Assembly (NCBI GenBank): GCA_025935155.1
Contig: JAICVV010000019.1
Location: 1 to 14,264, forward strand
Source of the DNA: Alphaproteobacteria bacterium
Lineage (GTDB): Bacteria > Pseudomonadota > Alphaproteobacteria > Micropepsales > Micropepsaceae
Direction of reading: 5' to 3'
DNA: 14,264 nucleotides
In this document: positions 7,053-13,769 of the stretch, piece by piece
Position numbering within the stretch: position 1 is the first letter of the stretch
How the letters are laid out: each line of letters begins with the position of its first letter
Notes under the pieces: model-generated
Seen by the model: only the letters and a program-made list of their open reading frames with translations
Told to the model about the DNA's origin: nothing
Databases searched by the model: none
Position numbers and translations under genes: made by a program

Positions 7053-7068
7053 GTTAAGCGCGTGCTAA
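7053..7068 (-). promoter_or_regulatory. CtrA-box-like site (distal)
   Basis: On the minus strand this reads TTAG-CACGCGC-TTAAC, again one mismatch from TTAA-N7-TTAA(C). It has the same orientation as the proximal site 59 bp away and shares with it the CGCGC core followed by TTAAC. It lies 106-121 nt upstream of the TadG-like start. Confidence 0.3.
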
Positions 7069-7395
7069 TTTTGGCCAAGGCCCAGAATACGCTCGCAGAA
7101 TTTCCCGATAGCACAAACTACAGCAGGCGTTCCAAAAAGCTGAGCGGCGGAAATTTTGTCCGGGCTGTATCGACACCTTCCGCCGCCCGCGGTCACCGAC
7201 GCAGCTTCGAGACTCCGCCGGATGTTCTCCCGCTTCAACAGCATGGTCCAGGACCGCGGCAAGATTGAGATCGTCCTGCACGACGCCAAGTTGCACGGCA
7301 CTGTTGCCCTGATGTCCAAAGATTGTGCAAGACATCGTGGCGTTGCCGCCGCGCCAAGCAGTGCCATTGCGCTCACATGTGGGAGGAAGAGTGAG

Positions 7396-7472
7396 TGGCG
7401 CACCCGAAGAGATTCGAACTCCTGACCCCCAGATTCGTAGTCTGGTGCTCTATCCAGCTGAGCTACGGGTGC
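7396..7472 (-). tRNA. tRNA-Arg, anticodon ACG
   Basis: A complete cloverleaf of 77 nt including an encoded 3' CCA (complement of 7396-7398) and discriminator G. The acceptor stem GCACCCG pairs with CGGGTGC. The D arm is GCTC-AGCTGGATA-GAGC, the anticodon stem CCAGA/TCTGG with loop CTACGAA (anticodon ACG at 7438-7436), and the T arm AGGAG-TTCGAAT-CTCTT. The first anticodon base A is normally converted to inosine, so it reads CGU, CGC and CGA codons. No integrase or duplicated tRNA 3' end is seen in the window, so there is no sign of an island inserted here. Confidence 0.97.
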
Positions 7473-7484
7473 GCGGGGCCGCAG

Positions 7485-7513
7485 AACCTAGGGATGGCGG
7501 CCGCCATTGGCAA
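7485..7513 (-). promoter_or_regulatory. Likely promoter of the tRNA-Arg gene
   Basis: On the minus strand TTGCCA (7513-7508) is followed after exactly 17 bp by TAGGTT (7490-7485), ending 12 nt before the tRNA 5' end. The spacer contains a perfect 14-bp palindrome, ATGGCGGCCGCCAT (7494-7507). The -35 is good and the -10 is partial (3 of 6). Confidence 0.4.
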
Positions 7514-7584
7514 GGCTCATCCGGCGTGATGGACGCTGGTTTCTCGTGGGGGCAAAATGCGTTGCCTGCCCGCATGCGCTGCCC

Positions 7585-7613
7585 TTGTCCGCTTGTAATC
7601 GCATGGATATGAC
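7585..7613 (+). promoter_or_regulatory. Possible promoter of the OmpA-like lipoprotein gene
   Basis: TTGTCC (7585-7590) and TATGAC (7608-7613) are 17 bp apart, each matching 4 of 6 consensus bases. Transcription would start near 7620, leaving a leader of about 90 nt before the ATG at 7710. The rest of 7473-7709 shows nothing else convincing. Confidence 0.35.
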
Positions 7614-7709
7614 TGCCGCCGCTGGGCTGTTTACCTTGCGAACCTCTGGTTTACGCCGTGAGCTGCGCCAGGCGCAGATGGGGCGGCAATCGCCAAAGCG
7701 GAGTTGCAG

Positions 7710-9044
7710 ATGCGGGCATTTCTTGTTGCGGCGGCTTTGTGCGTAGGCCTGACTGTTTCCGGCTGCGCCAGCGTCGATGAATCGCTGTTCGGCCATGCCG
7801 CGCCCGCCGCCGAACCCAGCACCACGCCTGCCCCTGAAGAGGGGGCGGCAGAGTCCCCCGATGCTTCGGCTCCAGCCTCGCCCGTAGCTGCCGGCGGCGC
7901 TGCCGCCTCTGCACCGCCTCCGCCTCCGGACGAGGAAGCAGCGGCCGGATCCATGCCCGGCACTCTGCCATCCACCGAGCCGGGCGGAAGCGAACCGGCG
8001 GCGGCTCCGGTTGAAGCTCCGGCTCCCGTTGCGGCTGCTCCGGTTGAAGCAGGCGAAGCTGCCGTGGCCACCGCGCCGCCCCCACCTGTTGCGGCCCCCC
8101 GTTCCTCCGGTGTCGCAGCGGTCACCATCGTTCCAGGGGCCAACACCGGCACCGCCGTCAATCAAACCGTCGTGGGAATCCGCGCGAGCCTGCAGGATGC
8201 CTCCACGCGAACCGTCGGCGCAGGAATGCAGTACGCCACGTTGCGGGGTTCGAGCGCACAACAGCTCGCCGCCTATTATCAGGCGCAGGCGCAAATCTCC
8301 GCGCGGCTGCAGATCGGCACCACGCGCGGAAATCCCGAACTGGTGGCGCAGTGGAACACGGCGCAGGGCGCGCTCGATCAGCTGACCGCGAACATCAACG
8401 CGCTCAACACGCTGATTGCGCAAATTAATGGCGAAGCCACGCGCGTGCGCGGCACAGTCGCCCAGATTCAGCAGACACTGGAGATGCCTGGCGCTGTGGA
8501 TGAAGACCACCGCCAGCTAACGGTGCTGGAAGATGAAGCCAACCAGATCGTGGTCGTGCTGGACCGTCTCGCGCGCGACGCCTCATCCGATCTGCGGCGG
8601 CAGACGGCAACCTTGTCGAACGAGCGCGGCCGGCTGGCGCAGCTCGCAACCAGCATCAAATCGGGCGACCTTTACGCAACGGGCGCATCTGCGCCGCGTG
8701 TTGCCGCCGCGGCACCCGCTCCGGCAGGTGCGGCCCCGGCTCCCGGCGAGCCGATCGTGTCGATCAAGTTCGCGCGCGCCAATACCAATTATCAGAAATC
8801 GCTCTACGCCGCGCTGTCGCAGGCCTTGCAAGCTCAACCGAGCGCATCGTTCAATGTGGTCGGCATTTCGCCGACTCGCGGAACGGCGGCTGCGGTGCAG
8901 ACCGCCCAAAACGATGCGCGCAAGCACGCGCAGGATGTGATGAAGACCATGACAGAAATGGGCGTGCCTGCAGCGCGAATGGATATTTCGTCCGCCACCG
9001 ATCCTTCGATCCGCAGCAGCGAAGTTCGCGTCTTCCTGCGTTAG
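7710..9044 (+). CDS. Lipoprotein with coiled coil and C-terminal OmpA-like domain
   Basis: This is a 444-residue predicted lipoprotein. The signal peptide ends in LTVSGC with the lipid-bearing Cys at 19. Residues about 30-150 are a low-complexity Ala/Pro/Glu linker long enough to span part of the periplasm. Residues about 150-325 are helical with heptad-like spacing, rich in Gln, Leu and Ala (for example ALDQLTANINALNTLIAQIN), probably a coiled coil. A second short Ala/Pro linker leads to residues about 350-444, with the beta-alpha-beta layout of OmpA-family peptidoglycan-associated domains (IVSIKFARANTNYQ ... NDARKHAQDVMKTMTEMGVP ... SEVRVFLR). The canonical peptidoglycan-binding Asp/Arg pair is not obvious, so binding is uncertain. 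ATG at 7710 is chosen because GGAG lies 6 nt upstream; an in-frame TTG at 7704 is less likely. It probably links outer membrane and cell wall (inference). Confidence 0.85.
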   Translation: MRAFLVAAALCVGLTVSGCASVDESLFGHAAPAAEPSTTPAPEEGAAESPDASAPASPVAAGGAAASAPPPPPDEEAAAGSMPGTLPSTEPGGSEPAAAPVEAPAPVAAAPVEAGEAAVATAPPPPVAAPRSSGVAAVTIVPGANTGTAVNQTVVGIRASLQDASTRTVGAGMQYATLRGSSAQQLAAYYQAQAQISARLQIGTTRGNPELVAQWNTAQGALDQLTANINALNTLIAQINGEATRVRGTVAQIQQTLEMPGAVDEDHRQLTVLEDEANQIVVVLDRLARDASSDLRRQTATLSNERGRLAQLATSIKSGDLYATGASAPRVAAAAPAPAGAAPAPGEPIVSIKFARANTNYQKSLYAALSQALQAQPSASFNVVGISPTRGTAAAVQTAQNDARKHAQDVMKTMTEMGVPAARMDISSATDPSIRSSEVRVFLR

Positions 9045-10192
9045 TTCAACCTGAGCTGCATGGTGCGGAGGTTGAGCTTGTAGGGCTCGATTTGGCGTAG
9101 CGCGTCGCGGCCGAGGCTGCAGGTCACAAACGGCTGATTGGCGCTGGGCCGCCATACCGGATGCCGAAGGTGAATCGTACGTCCCGCAATAGTGAACGAG
9201 GCCGCCATGCGGGTGCGGGATTTTCCGTAAAGCACCGTCCGGTTCGATCCCGTATCGATGCGGCAGAGAATCCGTTCCGGGCCACGCATCGCTTGCACGA
9301 CAGGATCGCCTTCTATCAGCGCAATCGGTTCTGTGATTTTCGCTGCAGGTGAAGCGTTCAGCACAATGGCGCCATCCCCTCGGAACTGAATGCCGCCAAG
9401 CTGCGACAACTCCGGTAGGCCGATCAGTCCATCCATCGTTCGGGTGCCGATACGCAAAGCGGAATCCGGCAACACCAGGAACACGACGTTGGAAAGCTCA
9501 GCTGCAGCCCCAAGCCCCAATTGGGCCACGGCAACGTCAGCAGCGACAGCTGCGCCATTTGCAAGACGGACACGATAACCGGCCGGCCTGATGCGCAGAC
9601 CGGCTCGCCGCGCTGCGGAGCGCGAGAGAACTGATAAGTTTGCCGCCGTGTCGATGCCCAGATGCAGCGCCGCGCCATTCACCAGCGCCTGCACGGCGCC
9701 AAAACGATCGGGACGCAAGGTCACCGGACCCGATACGCTGGACAATTCGCGCGGCACATCCTGCAGCGCCAGAAGCAGCTTCGCGCGATTTCGCAAACTT
9801 GTGTTCTGCTTAATGGGCGCAATGGCGGCCAGCGCGGCGCGATAATGGAACAGCGCACGCTCGTTCAGCATCAGCCGCTCGCAGGCGGTACGCTCCAATG
9901 GCCCGTCCAGTAATTTCGTCTGCAATAGGCCGCGCAAAATCCGGCTGGACTCTTCGTAGAGTCCGAACGCTGCATCCGTCTGTGCGCGAAGGAATCGCAA
10001 CCGTGCCGAATCCGCCCGCGAAGCTGCCGTCAAATCGTGCTGTAGCGAAAAGAAGTCCCGCTTTTCATACAGCCGCCAAAGCCTGTCTTCGGCCCGGTCC
10101 GATCCGGCCGCCGCCAGAAATCCGGCCAGAAATAACGAAAGGAGCATGCTGGAAAATCTGGGCCAAAGAGCAGGAAAGCCAGACACCTTCAC
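9041..10192 (-). CDS. Exported two-lobed retropepsin-like aspartic protease
   Basis: This is a 383-residue protein with an N-terminal signal sequence (hydrophobic MLLSLFLAGFLAAAG, residues 16-30). Residues about 33-150 form a helical, TPR-like region. Two retropepsin-like domains follow. Lobe 1 (about 165-280) has LHLGIDTAANLSVLS with D181-T182-A183 at the active-site position and the second family motif DGLIGLPEL (254-262). Lobe 2 (about 285-383) has CRIDTGSNRTVLY with D313-T314-G315-S316 and SLGRDAL near the end. Two catalytic triplets in one chain mimic the retropepsin homodimer. The family is the bacterial aspartyl-protease / gag-asp_protease group; substrate is unknown, and it should act in the periplasm. 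The start is GTG at 10192, supported by AAGG (10202-10205) 9 nt upstream. ATG at 10147 would leave only the hydrophobic core. The stop overlaps that of the convergent lipoprotein gene by 4 nt. Confidence 0.85.
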   Translation of the reverse strand: MKVSGFPALWPRFSSMLLSLFLAGFLAAAGSDRAEDRLWRLYEKRDFFSLQHDLTAASRADSARLRFLRAQTDAAFGLYEESSRILRGLLQTKLLDGPLERTACERLMLNERALFHYRAALAAIAPIKQNTSLRNRAKLLLALQDVPRELSSVSGPVTLRPDRFGAVQALVNGAALHLGIDTAANLSVLSRSAARRAGLRIRPAGYRVRLANGAAVAADVAVAQLGLGAAAELSNVVFLVLPDSALRIGTRTMDGLIGLPELSQLGGIQFRGDGAIVLNASPAAKITEPIALIEGDPVVQAMRGPERILCRIDTGSNRTVLYGKSRTRMAASFTIAGRTIHLRHPVWRPSANQPFVTCSLGRDALRQIEPYKLNLRTMQLRLN

Positions 10193-10273
10193 CTATAGTA
10201 ACCTTAAGTAGAATTGCTCTTCACAAGAACATATCTTTTTACTAAAGTTGTCGTAACAGAACAGAACCTGGCG

Positions 10274-10303
10274 TTGGGGCTTGGCGATTTCGCCAACTTT
10301 ATC
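10274..10303 (+). promoter_or_regulatory. Dyad and weak promoter in front of the envelope operon
   Basis: TTGGCGATTTCGCCAA (10281-10296) is a perfect inverted repeat with a 2-nt centre. It lies between TTGGGG (10274-10279) and TTTATC (10298-10303), hexamers with 18-bp spacing that could be a poor sigma70-type promoter. The dyad could be an operator or a small leader hairpin. No T-run follows, so it is not a terminator. Confidence 0.35.
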
Positions 10304-10341
10304 AGGTCTTTAGTCAAAAAAATGGTTGGGGGACTGCTCGC

Positions 10342-10923
10342 ATGGAAACCTTGCGTGCGCATCGCCCGTGGCTCGGGCGGGCATTACTTGGCGGCTGCTT
10401 TGCGATCTGCTTCGCGACGGCGGCGCAGGCGGATGGCAGCAACATTCTCGGCGCCTTCCTGAACGCGATGGGCAACGCCGTTGTGCTCAGCAGCTGGCAA
10501 AAGGTGGACCAGCAGACGCAGGACTGCCTCGCCAGCCAGTTCAACATGAATCCATCCGATCTTGCGCAGCAGGGGGTGCTGGCAACCGATCCGCGGGTGA
10601 CGCCCTACATTGCGCAATGTCAGCAGATGATCCAGCAGGCGCAGTCGCAACCGCCGGAGCAGCAAGAGGCGGCGCTGCAGCAGCCGGAGGGTTCTGGCGA
10701 TCCGGCGGAACGCCGCGCCTATCTTCTGGGCCGGTTCGGCAAGCACGACACCGATCTCATCATGCAAGGGCAGATCGGCATCGGCATGCGGCCGGAAGAA
10801 GTCGTGCTGGCGTGGGGCGATCCTGCCGGCAAGAGCGCCCAGAGCAGGGCGCGCGAGACCTGGAGCTACGGGACAGACAGTGTCGTGTTCGTTCACGGCA
10901 AAGTCTCGGCAGTGACCCACTGA
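10342..10923 (+). CDS. Exported protein with BamE/SmpA-like C-terminal domain (first of a pair)
   Basis: This is a 193-residue protein with a signal peptide probably cut after AAQA (residue 30). The middle is Gln/Pro-rich (about 85-120), following a region with two widely spaced Cys. The last 70 residues match those of the next gene: GRFGKHDTDLIMQGQIGIGM, PEEVVLAWGDP, ETWSYG, VVFVHGKVSAVTH. The pattern 'IGM..EEV...WG.P ... W.YG ... F..GKV' resembles the BamE/SmpA/OmlA fold of outer-membrane lipoproteins, where it reads GMT..QV...LG.P...W.Y. This similarity is by eye, so family membership is an inference. The start is supported by GGGGGA 8 nt upstream. It is the first gene of a five-gene same-strand run. 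Confidence 0.8.
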   Translation: METLRAHRPWLGRALLGGCFAICFATAAQADGSNILGAFLNAMGNAVVLSSWQKVDQQTQDCLASQFNMNPSDLAQQGVLATDPRVTPYIAQCQQMIQQAQSQPPEQQEAALQQPEGSGDPAERRAYLLGRFGKHDTDLIMQGQIGIGMRPEEVVLAWGDPAGKSAQSRARETWSYGTDSVVFVHGKVSAVTH

Positions 10924-10936
10924 GCGGCTGGCGCCA

Positions 10937-11350
10937 ATGCGCGGGATAGAGAGATTTGTTTGTGTGCTGATTGCGATGCTCCTCGGTTCGTGCGCAGCCA
11001 ATCCGGGCGGCGATACCCTGCTCGATGCCATGGGCAAGGGCGCAATCGCAGGCCTGACGGAAGGGCTCACCGGAATAGAGCAGCCAAATCCTTACCTGTC
11101 CGGCAATGCTGAAGCGCAACCGCAGCAAACTGCACCCGATCCCAGATTTCTTGAAGCGCGTTACGGCAAGCGCCAGGGGGACATGGTTGCGCAAGGGCAC
11201 ATCGATATCGGCATGAACGAGGAAGAGGTGCAGCTGGCCTGGGGCGCGCCGATCGCGCGCAATCCGAAAGGCAAGTCACGCGAAATCTGGAATTACGGCG
11301 AAGACAAGGTGGTGTTCACGAGGGGCAAGGTGTCCGCGGTGACACATTAA
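10937..11350 (+). CDS. Lipoprotein with BamE/SmpA-like C-terminal domain (second of a pair)
   Basis: This is a 137-residue predicted lipoprotein. The signal peptide ends in MLLGSC with the lipidated Cys at 19. A short Gly/Pro/Gln-rich linker precedes a C-terminal domain (about 67-137) that is roughly half identical to the end of the preceding protein, including DIGMNEEEVQLAWGAP, W-x-YG-x-D-x-VVF and the identical terminus GKVSAVTH. The two genes are therefore paralogs from a local duplication that kept different N-termini, one soluble-exported and one lipid-anchored. It lies 13 nt after the previous stop; the ribosome binding site is weak, so coupling to upstream translation is likely. Role unknown; a small outer-membrane-attached partner protein is the natural guess. 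Confidence 0.82.
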   Translation: MRGIERFVCVLIAMLLGSCAANPGGDTLLDAMGKGAIAGLTEGLTGIEQPNPYLSGNAEAQPQQTAPDPRFLEARYGKRQGDMVAQGHIDIGMNEEEVQLAWGAPIARNPKGKSREIWNYGEDKVVFTRGKVSAVTH

Positions 11351-11379
11351 GCACCGCGAAAAGCGGGTTGGGGGAAGAT

Positions 11380-13314
11380 ATGGCAATCAATCGCAATCTG
11401 ATCGGCGCCGCTGCAGGCGTGGGAATCGTGCTGCTCGGCGCCGGCGGGGTCTACTACTGGAATACACAGCACGACATCCGTCATGCTGATTTCCGCAATG
11501 GACCGGTCGAAATCTTCGGCACGGCCTGCGCCGATCCCGATCTGACGTCCGCGGCGGTCACCACGATCCCGCTGCACGATGGCGCTTATCAGCTCGGCAA
11601 ATACCAGTTCGAGCTGGTGGGCGACGTGAAATACGGCGATGTCTCCGGCCAGACCAATCAGGATGCCGGGGAAAAAGCCGTGTTCGTTGGCAGTTGCAAC
11701 AGCGGCGGCAGCACCTCGCAGGTGCTGTTTGTGTACGGCATGCAGGATGGGAAACTCACCCGGCTTGCGACGGCAGATTTATCGAACGCCGGATCGAGCG
11801 TGGTGCAATCCTACAGCATCGGCAGCGGTGCCATCCAGATTCGCGAAAATCAGGGTACACCGCCGCAACTCACGACGGTCAGCTACGCATTGCTCGGCGG
11901 GCAGCTTCAGAACGTGGGCGGTGGAAGCAGCCCGGCGCCGGCGACACAGATGGCAGCGAATACCCCAACAACAACAACGCCGGCCACAGCCACAACTGTG
12001 GCGGACGATACGGATGACACCTCCGGCGACGACAAGATCAGCTTCCAGTACTTCCACGACCAGCTCTCGCCCTACGGCGAATGGGTCGATCACCCGCGTT
12101 GGGGCCAGGTGTGGCGCCCGAAAGCAGAGCCAGCAGACTTTCGCCCGTATCGTGACGGCCATTGGGAGAACAACGACGAATACGGCATGACGTGGGTAGC
12201 GAACAACGATGCAGGCGACATCGTCGATCACTATGGCCGCTGGGCCTACGATCCCGATCCCGCGTACCGTTGGATGTGGGTGCCGGATTACACCTGGGCG
12301 CCATCGTGGGTGGTGTGGCGCGGCGGCGAGGGGCATGTCGGCTGGATGCCGATGCCTCCGAACGATTACGATGGCGAAGGCGATTACGCGGACGACTGGG
12401 CGAACTGGTACGGCTATCGCAACTGGTACGCCGATATGACCGCGGAGGATTTCTACAATCTTTGGTCTTTCGTCACGGTTGGGGATCTCCTTGCGGAGAA
12501 TCTGGACGCCTATTTCGTTGAGCCGGCTGTGTATGGGCGATTTATCGATCATATTCCCGGCTGGACACGTTATGGCATATTCCGCGGCGGTATCGTGGAT
12601 CGCAGCTTCGAGCCGCGGCGCTTCGCGGCGGCGTTCCACCGGCGCCTGCCCGTCAGCCACGGCCACAATATCATGCACCACCATGTGCCGAAGACGTCCG
12701 CACATGGAGGCCTGCGCATTGCCTCACACGAGCATCGTGCCGGTCATGCGCCGCATCTCGGTGTGCATGGCGGCGGGCACATTCATGGACCGTCGGCGAT
12801 GCACGAGCATCGGATGGCAACGCATGGCTTCGGCCATCGCGAGGTGGCCACGCGTGGCGCTCACTCGTTCGCGCGTTCGTCCGGGCGCGAAGGAGGCTTC
12901 GGCCGTTCCGGGATGTCTTCCCGCAGCACGTTTTCGCGTTCCAACGGCTTTGCTCGCGGAGGCAATGGCAGCGGCTTTTCGCGAGGCCAGGGTTTTGCGC
13001 GAAGCAATGGTGCGGCTGGTGGCTTTTCGCGAGGCCAAGGCTTTGCACGCGGCGGTGCTGCCGGCGGCGGCTTCGGCCGATCCGGTAATGGCGGCTTTGG
13101 CCGCTCCGCCGGCTTTGGCGGTCAAAATGGCTTTGCACGGCAGGGTGGCAGCGGATTTGGCGGCGGCAACCGCGCGTTCGGAGCCGGCAACGCTTTTGGT
13201 AGCGGCGGACGCAGCTTCGGTGGCGGGAACGGTTTCGGAGGTCAACGCGCAGCAGCGCCGCACTTCAACAGTGGCGGCGGCAACAACGGCGGCGGAAGGC
13301 ACCACGGGCATTAG
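11380..13314 (+). CDS. Membrane-anchored DUF6600-like protein with His-rich and Gly/Phe/Arg-rich tail
   Basis: This is a 644-residue protein. An N-terminal anchor (LIGAAAGVGIVLLGAGGVYYW, about 8-28) places the rest in the periplasm. Residues about 35-195 are an unrecognised, probably beta-rich domain with two Cys. A Thr-rich linker follows. Residues about 218-330 are rich in Trp/Tyr/Pro repeats of the kind LSPYGEWV, GQVWRP, GHWENNDEYGMTWV, YGRWAYDP, WMWVPDYTWAPSWVVWRGG, VGWMPMPP. This matches the DUF6600 (YxWGxW-like) family, known in many proteobacterial envelope proteins but of unknown function. Residues about 426-486 hold 17 His in 61 residues. From about 515 to the end there are FARG/GFSRGQ/FGRS repeats. 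ATG at 11380 is chosen because GGGGGAAG immediately precedes it; an in-frame TTG at 11368 is rejected. It lies 29 nt after the previous gene. Confidence 0.85.
   Translation: MAINRNLIGAAAGVGIVLLGAGGVYYWNTQHDIRHADFRNGPVEIFGTACADPDLTSAAVTTIPLHDGAYQLGKYQFELVGDVKYGDVSGQTNQDAGEKAVFVGSCNSGGSTSQVLFVYGMQDGKLTRLATADLSNAGSSVVQSYSIGSGAIQIRENQGTPPQLTTVSYALLGGQLQNVGGGSSPAPATQMAANTPTTTTPATATTVADDTDDTSGDDKISFQYFHDQLSPYGEWVDHPRWGQVWRPKAEPADFRPYRDGHWENNDEYGMTWVANNDAGDIVDHYGRWAYDPDPAYRWMWVPDYTWAPSWVVWRGGEGHVGWMPMPPNDYDGEGDYADDWANWYGYRNWYADMTAEDFYNLWSFVTVGDLLAENLDAYFVEPAVYGRFIDHIPGWTRYGIFRGGIVDRSFEPRRFAAAFHRRLPVSHGHNIMHHHVPKTSAHGGLRIASHEHRAGHAPHLGVHGGGHIHGPSAMHEHRMATHGFGHREVATRGAHSFARSSGREGGFGRSGMSSRSTFSRSNGFARGGNGSGFSRGQGFARSNGAAGGFSRGQGFARGGAAGGGFGRSGNGGFGRSAGFGGQNGFARQGGSGFGGGNRAFGAGNAFGSGGRSFGGGNGFGGQRAAAPHFNSGGGNNGGGRHHGH
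12931..13245 (+). repeat. Degenerate tandem repeats encoding GFSRG/GFARG units
   Basis: This is the coding repeat in the C-terminus of the DUF6600-like gene. A 17-nt block starting GGCTTTTCGCGAGG occurs at 12973-12989 and again at 13021-13037 (period 48). Looser copies of the unit Gly-Phe-(Ala/Ser/Gly)-Arg run through the whole stretch. Such repeats can change copy number by slippage. Confidence 0.7.
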
Positions 13315-13347
13315 CGGCGAATCGAAATTGAACTGAGGGGACATCAC

Positions 13348-13704
13348 ATGGGATTGGCAATTGCAGGCGCGGTCTTGATGTTCTTGGGATTGCTCTTTTC
13401 TCTGACGATCATTGGGGCAATTATCGGGGTGCCGATGATGATCGGAGGCGCGATCATGATGGGCGTAGGCGTTTTCGGACGCCGCAAGACCATGATCACC
13501 AACGTGGTGCAGGTTTCGAACGTACCCGGCGCCCATCCCGGCAATGCGGTTTCGTTGGGGACCATCGCAACCGGCACGGTGCCTGTTAGCACGCCAACGC
13601 CTTCGCCGGCCCTGACGAATTGCGCGGCATGCACAACGGCAAACGAATCTACGGGCAAGTTCTGCAAGAACTGTGGCGCCGCGCTTACGGCCGCTCCTGC
13701 CTGA
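13348..13704 (+). CDS. Small membrane protein with C-terminal zinc ribbon
   Basis: This is a 118-residue protein. Residues 3-44 are almost wholly hydrophobic and Gly-rich (AGAVLMFLGLLFSLTIIGAIIG, then MMIGGAIMMGVGVFG) and can form a two-helix membrane hairpin with GRRK on the cytoplasmic side. A Pro/Thr/Ser-rich linker leads to C92-x2-C95 and C106-x2-C109 (NCAAC ... KFCKNCGAAL), a classic short zinc ribbon of the zinc-ribbon/DZR type. The ribbon would sit in the cytoplasm, attached to the membrane. Known family examples use it for zinc-stabilised protein contacts; the partner is unknown here. GAGGGG 7 nt before ATG gives a strong ribosome binding site. It lies 33 nt after the DUF6600-like gene, so is very likely in the same operon. 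Confidence 0.85.
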   Translation: MGLAIAGAVLMFLGLLFSLTIIGAIIGVPMMIGGAIMMGVGVFGRRKTMITNVVQVSNVPGAHPGNAVSLGTIATGTVPVSTPTPSPALTNCAACTTANESTGKFCKNCGAALTAAPA

Positions 13705-13769
13705 CGATGAAGCGATTAGAGAAGACGCCTCGATACTGTAGCAATCATCAACGTGAAAAGAGCCTCGAA

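Larger units (their letters stand above)
6983..7395. other. Region without a convincing gene
   Basis: Bases about 7000-7075 are AT-rich relative to the surroundings and probably hold the promoter of the pilin operon; two CtrA-box-like sites lie here. From about 7080 to 7395 the base composition is coding-like, but the frames present on both strands resemble nothing recognisable, lack good ribosome binding sites, and run into the tRNA gene. It may be a decayed gene remnant, but there is no positive evidence for that. Confidence 0.4.

Noticed and set aside
7065..7403. 112-codon minus frame with a signal-peptide-like start
   Set aside because: It begins with GTG inside the tRNA-Arg gene, lacks a ribosome binding site and resembles nothing after residue 30.
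7156..7425. 89-codon plus frame ending in RRDSNS
   Set aside because: The end is translation of the antisense of the tRNA gene, a well-known artefact; the rest is unrecognisable.
7396..7472. tRNA gene as an integration site
   Set aside because: No integrase gene and no repeat of the tRNA 3' end were seen in the window.
7507..7746. 79-codon plus frame upstream of the lipoprotein
   Set aside because: TTG start without ribosome binding site; it overlaps the tRNA promoter and the lipoprotein signal peptide in another frame.
7488..8510. 340-codon minus frame rich in Gly, Arg and Ser
   Set aside because: Antisense of the Pro/Ala-rich linker of the lipoprotein; composition is explained by the complementary GC-rich codons.
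12931..13245. CRISPR-like repetition
   Set aside because: Repeats are imperfect, in frame and translate to Gly-Phe-x-Arg units; there are no constant repeats with unique spacers.
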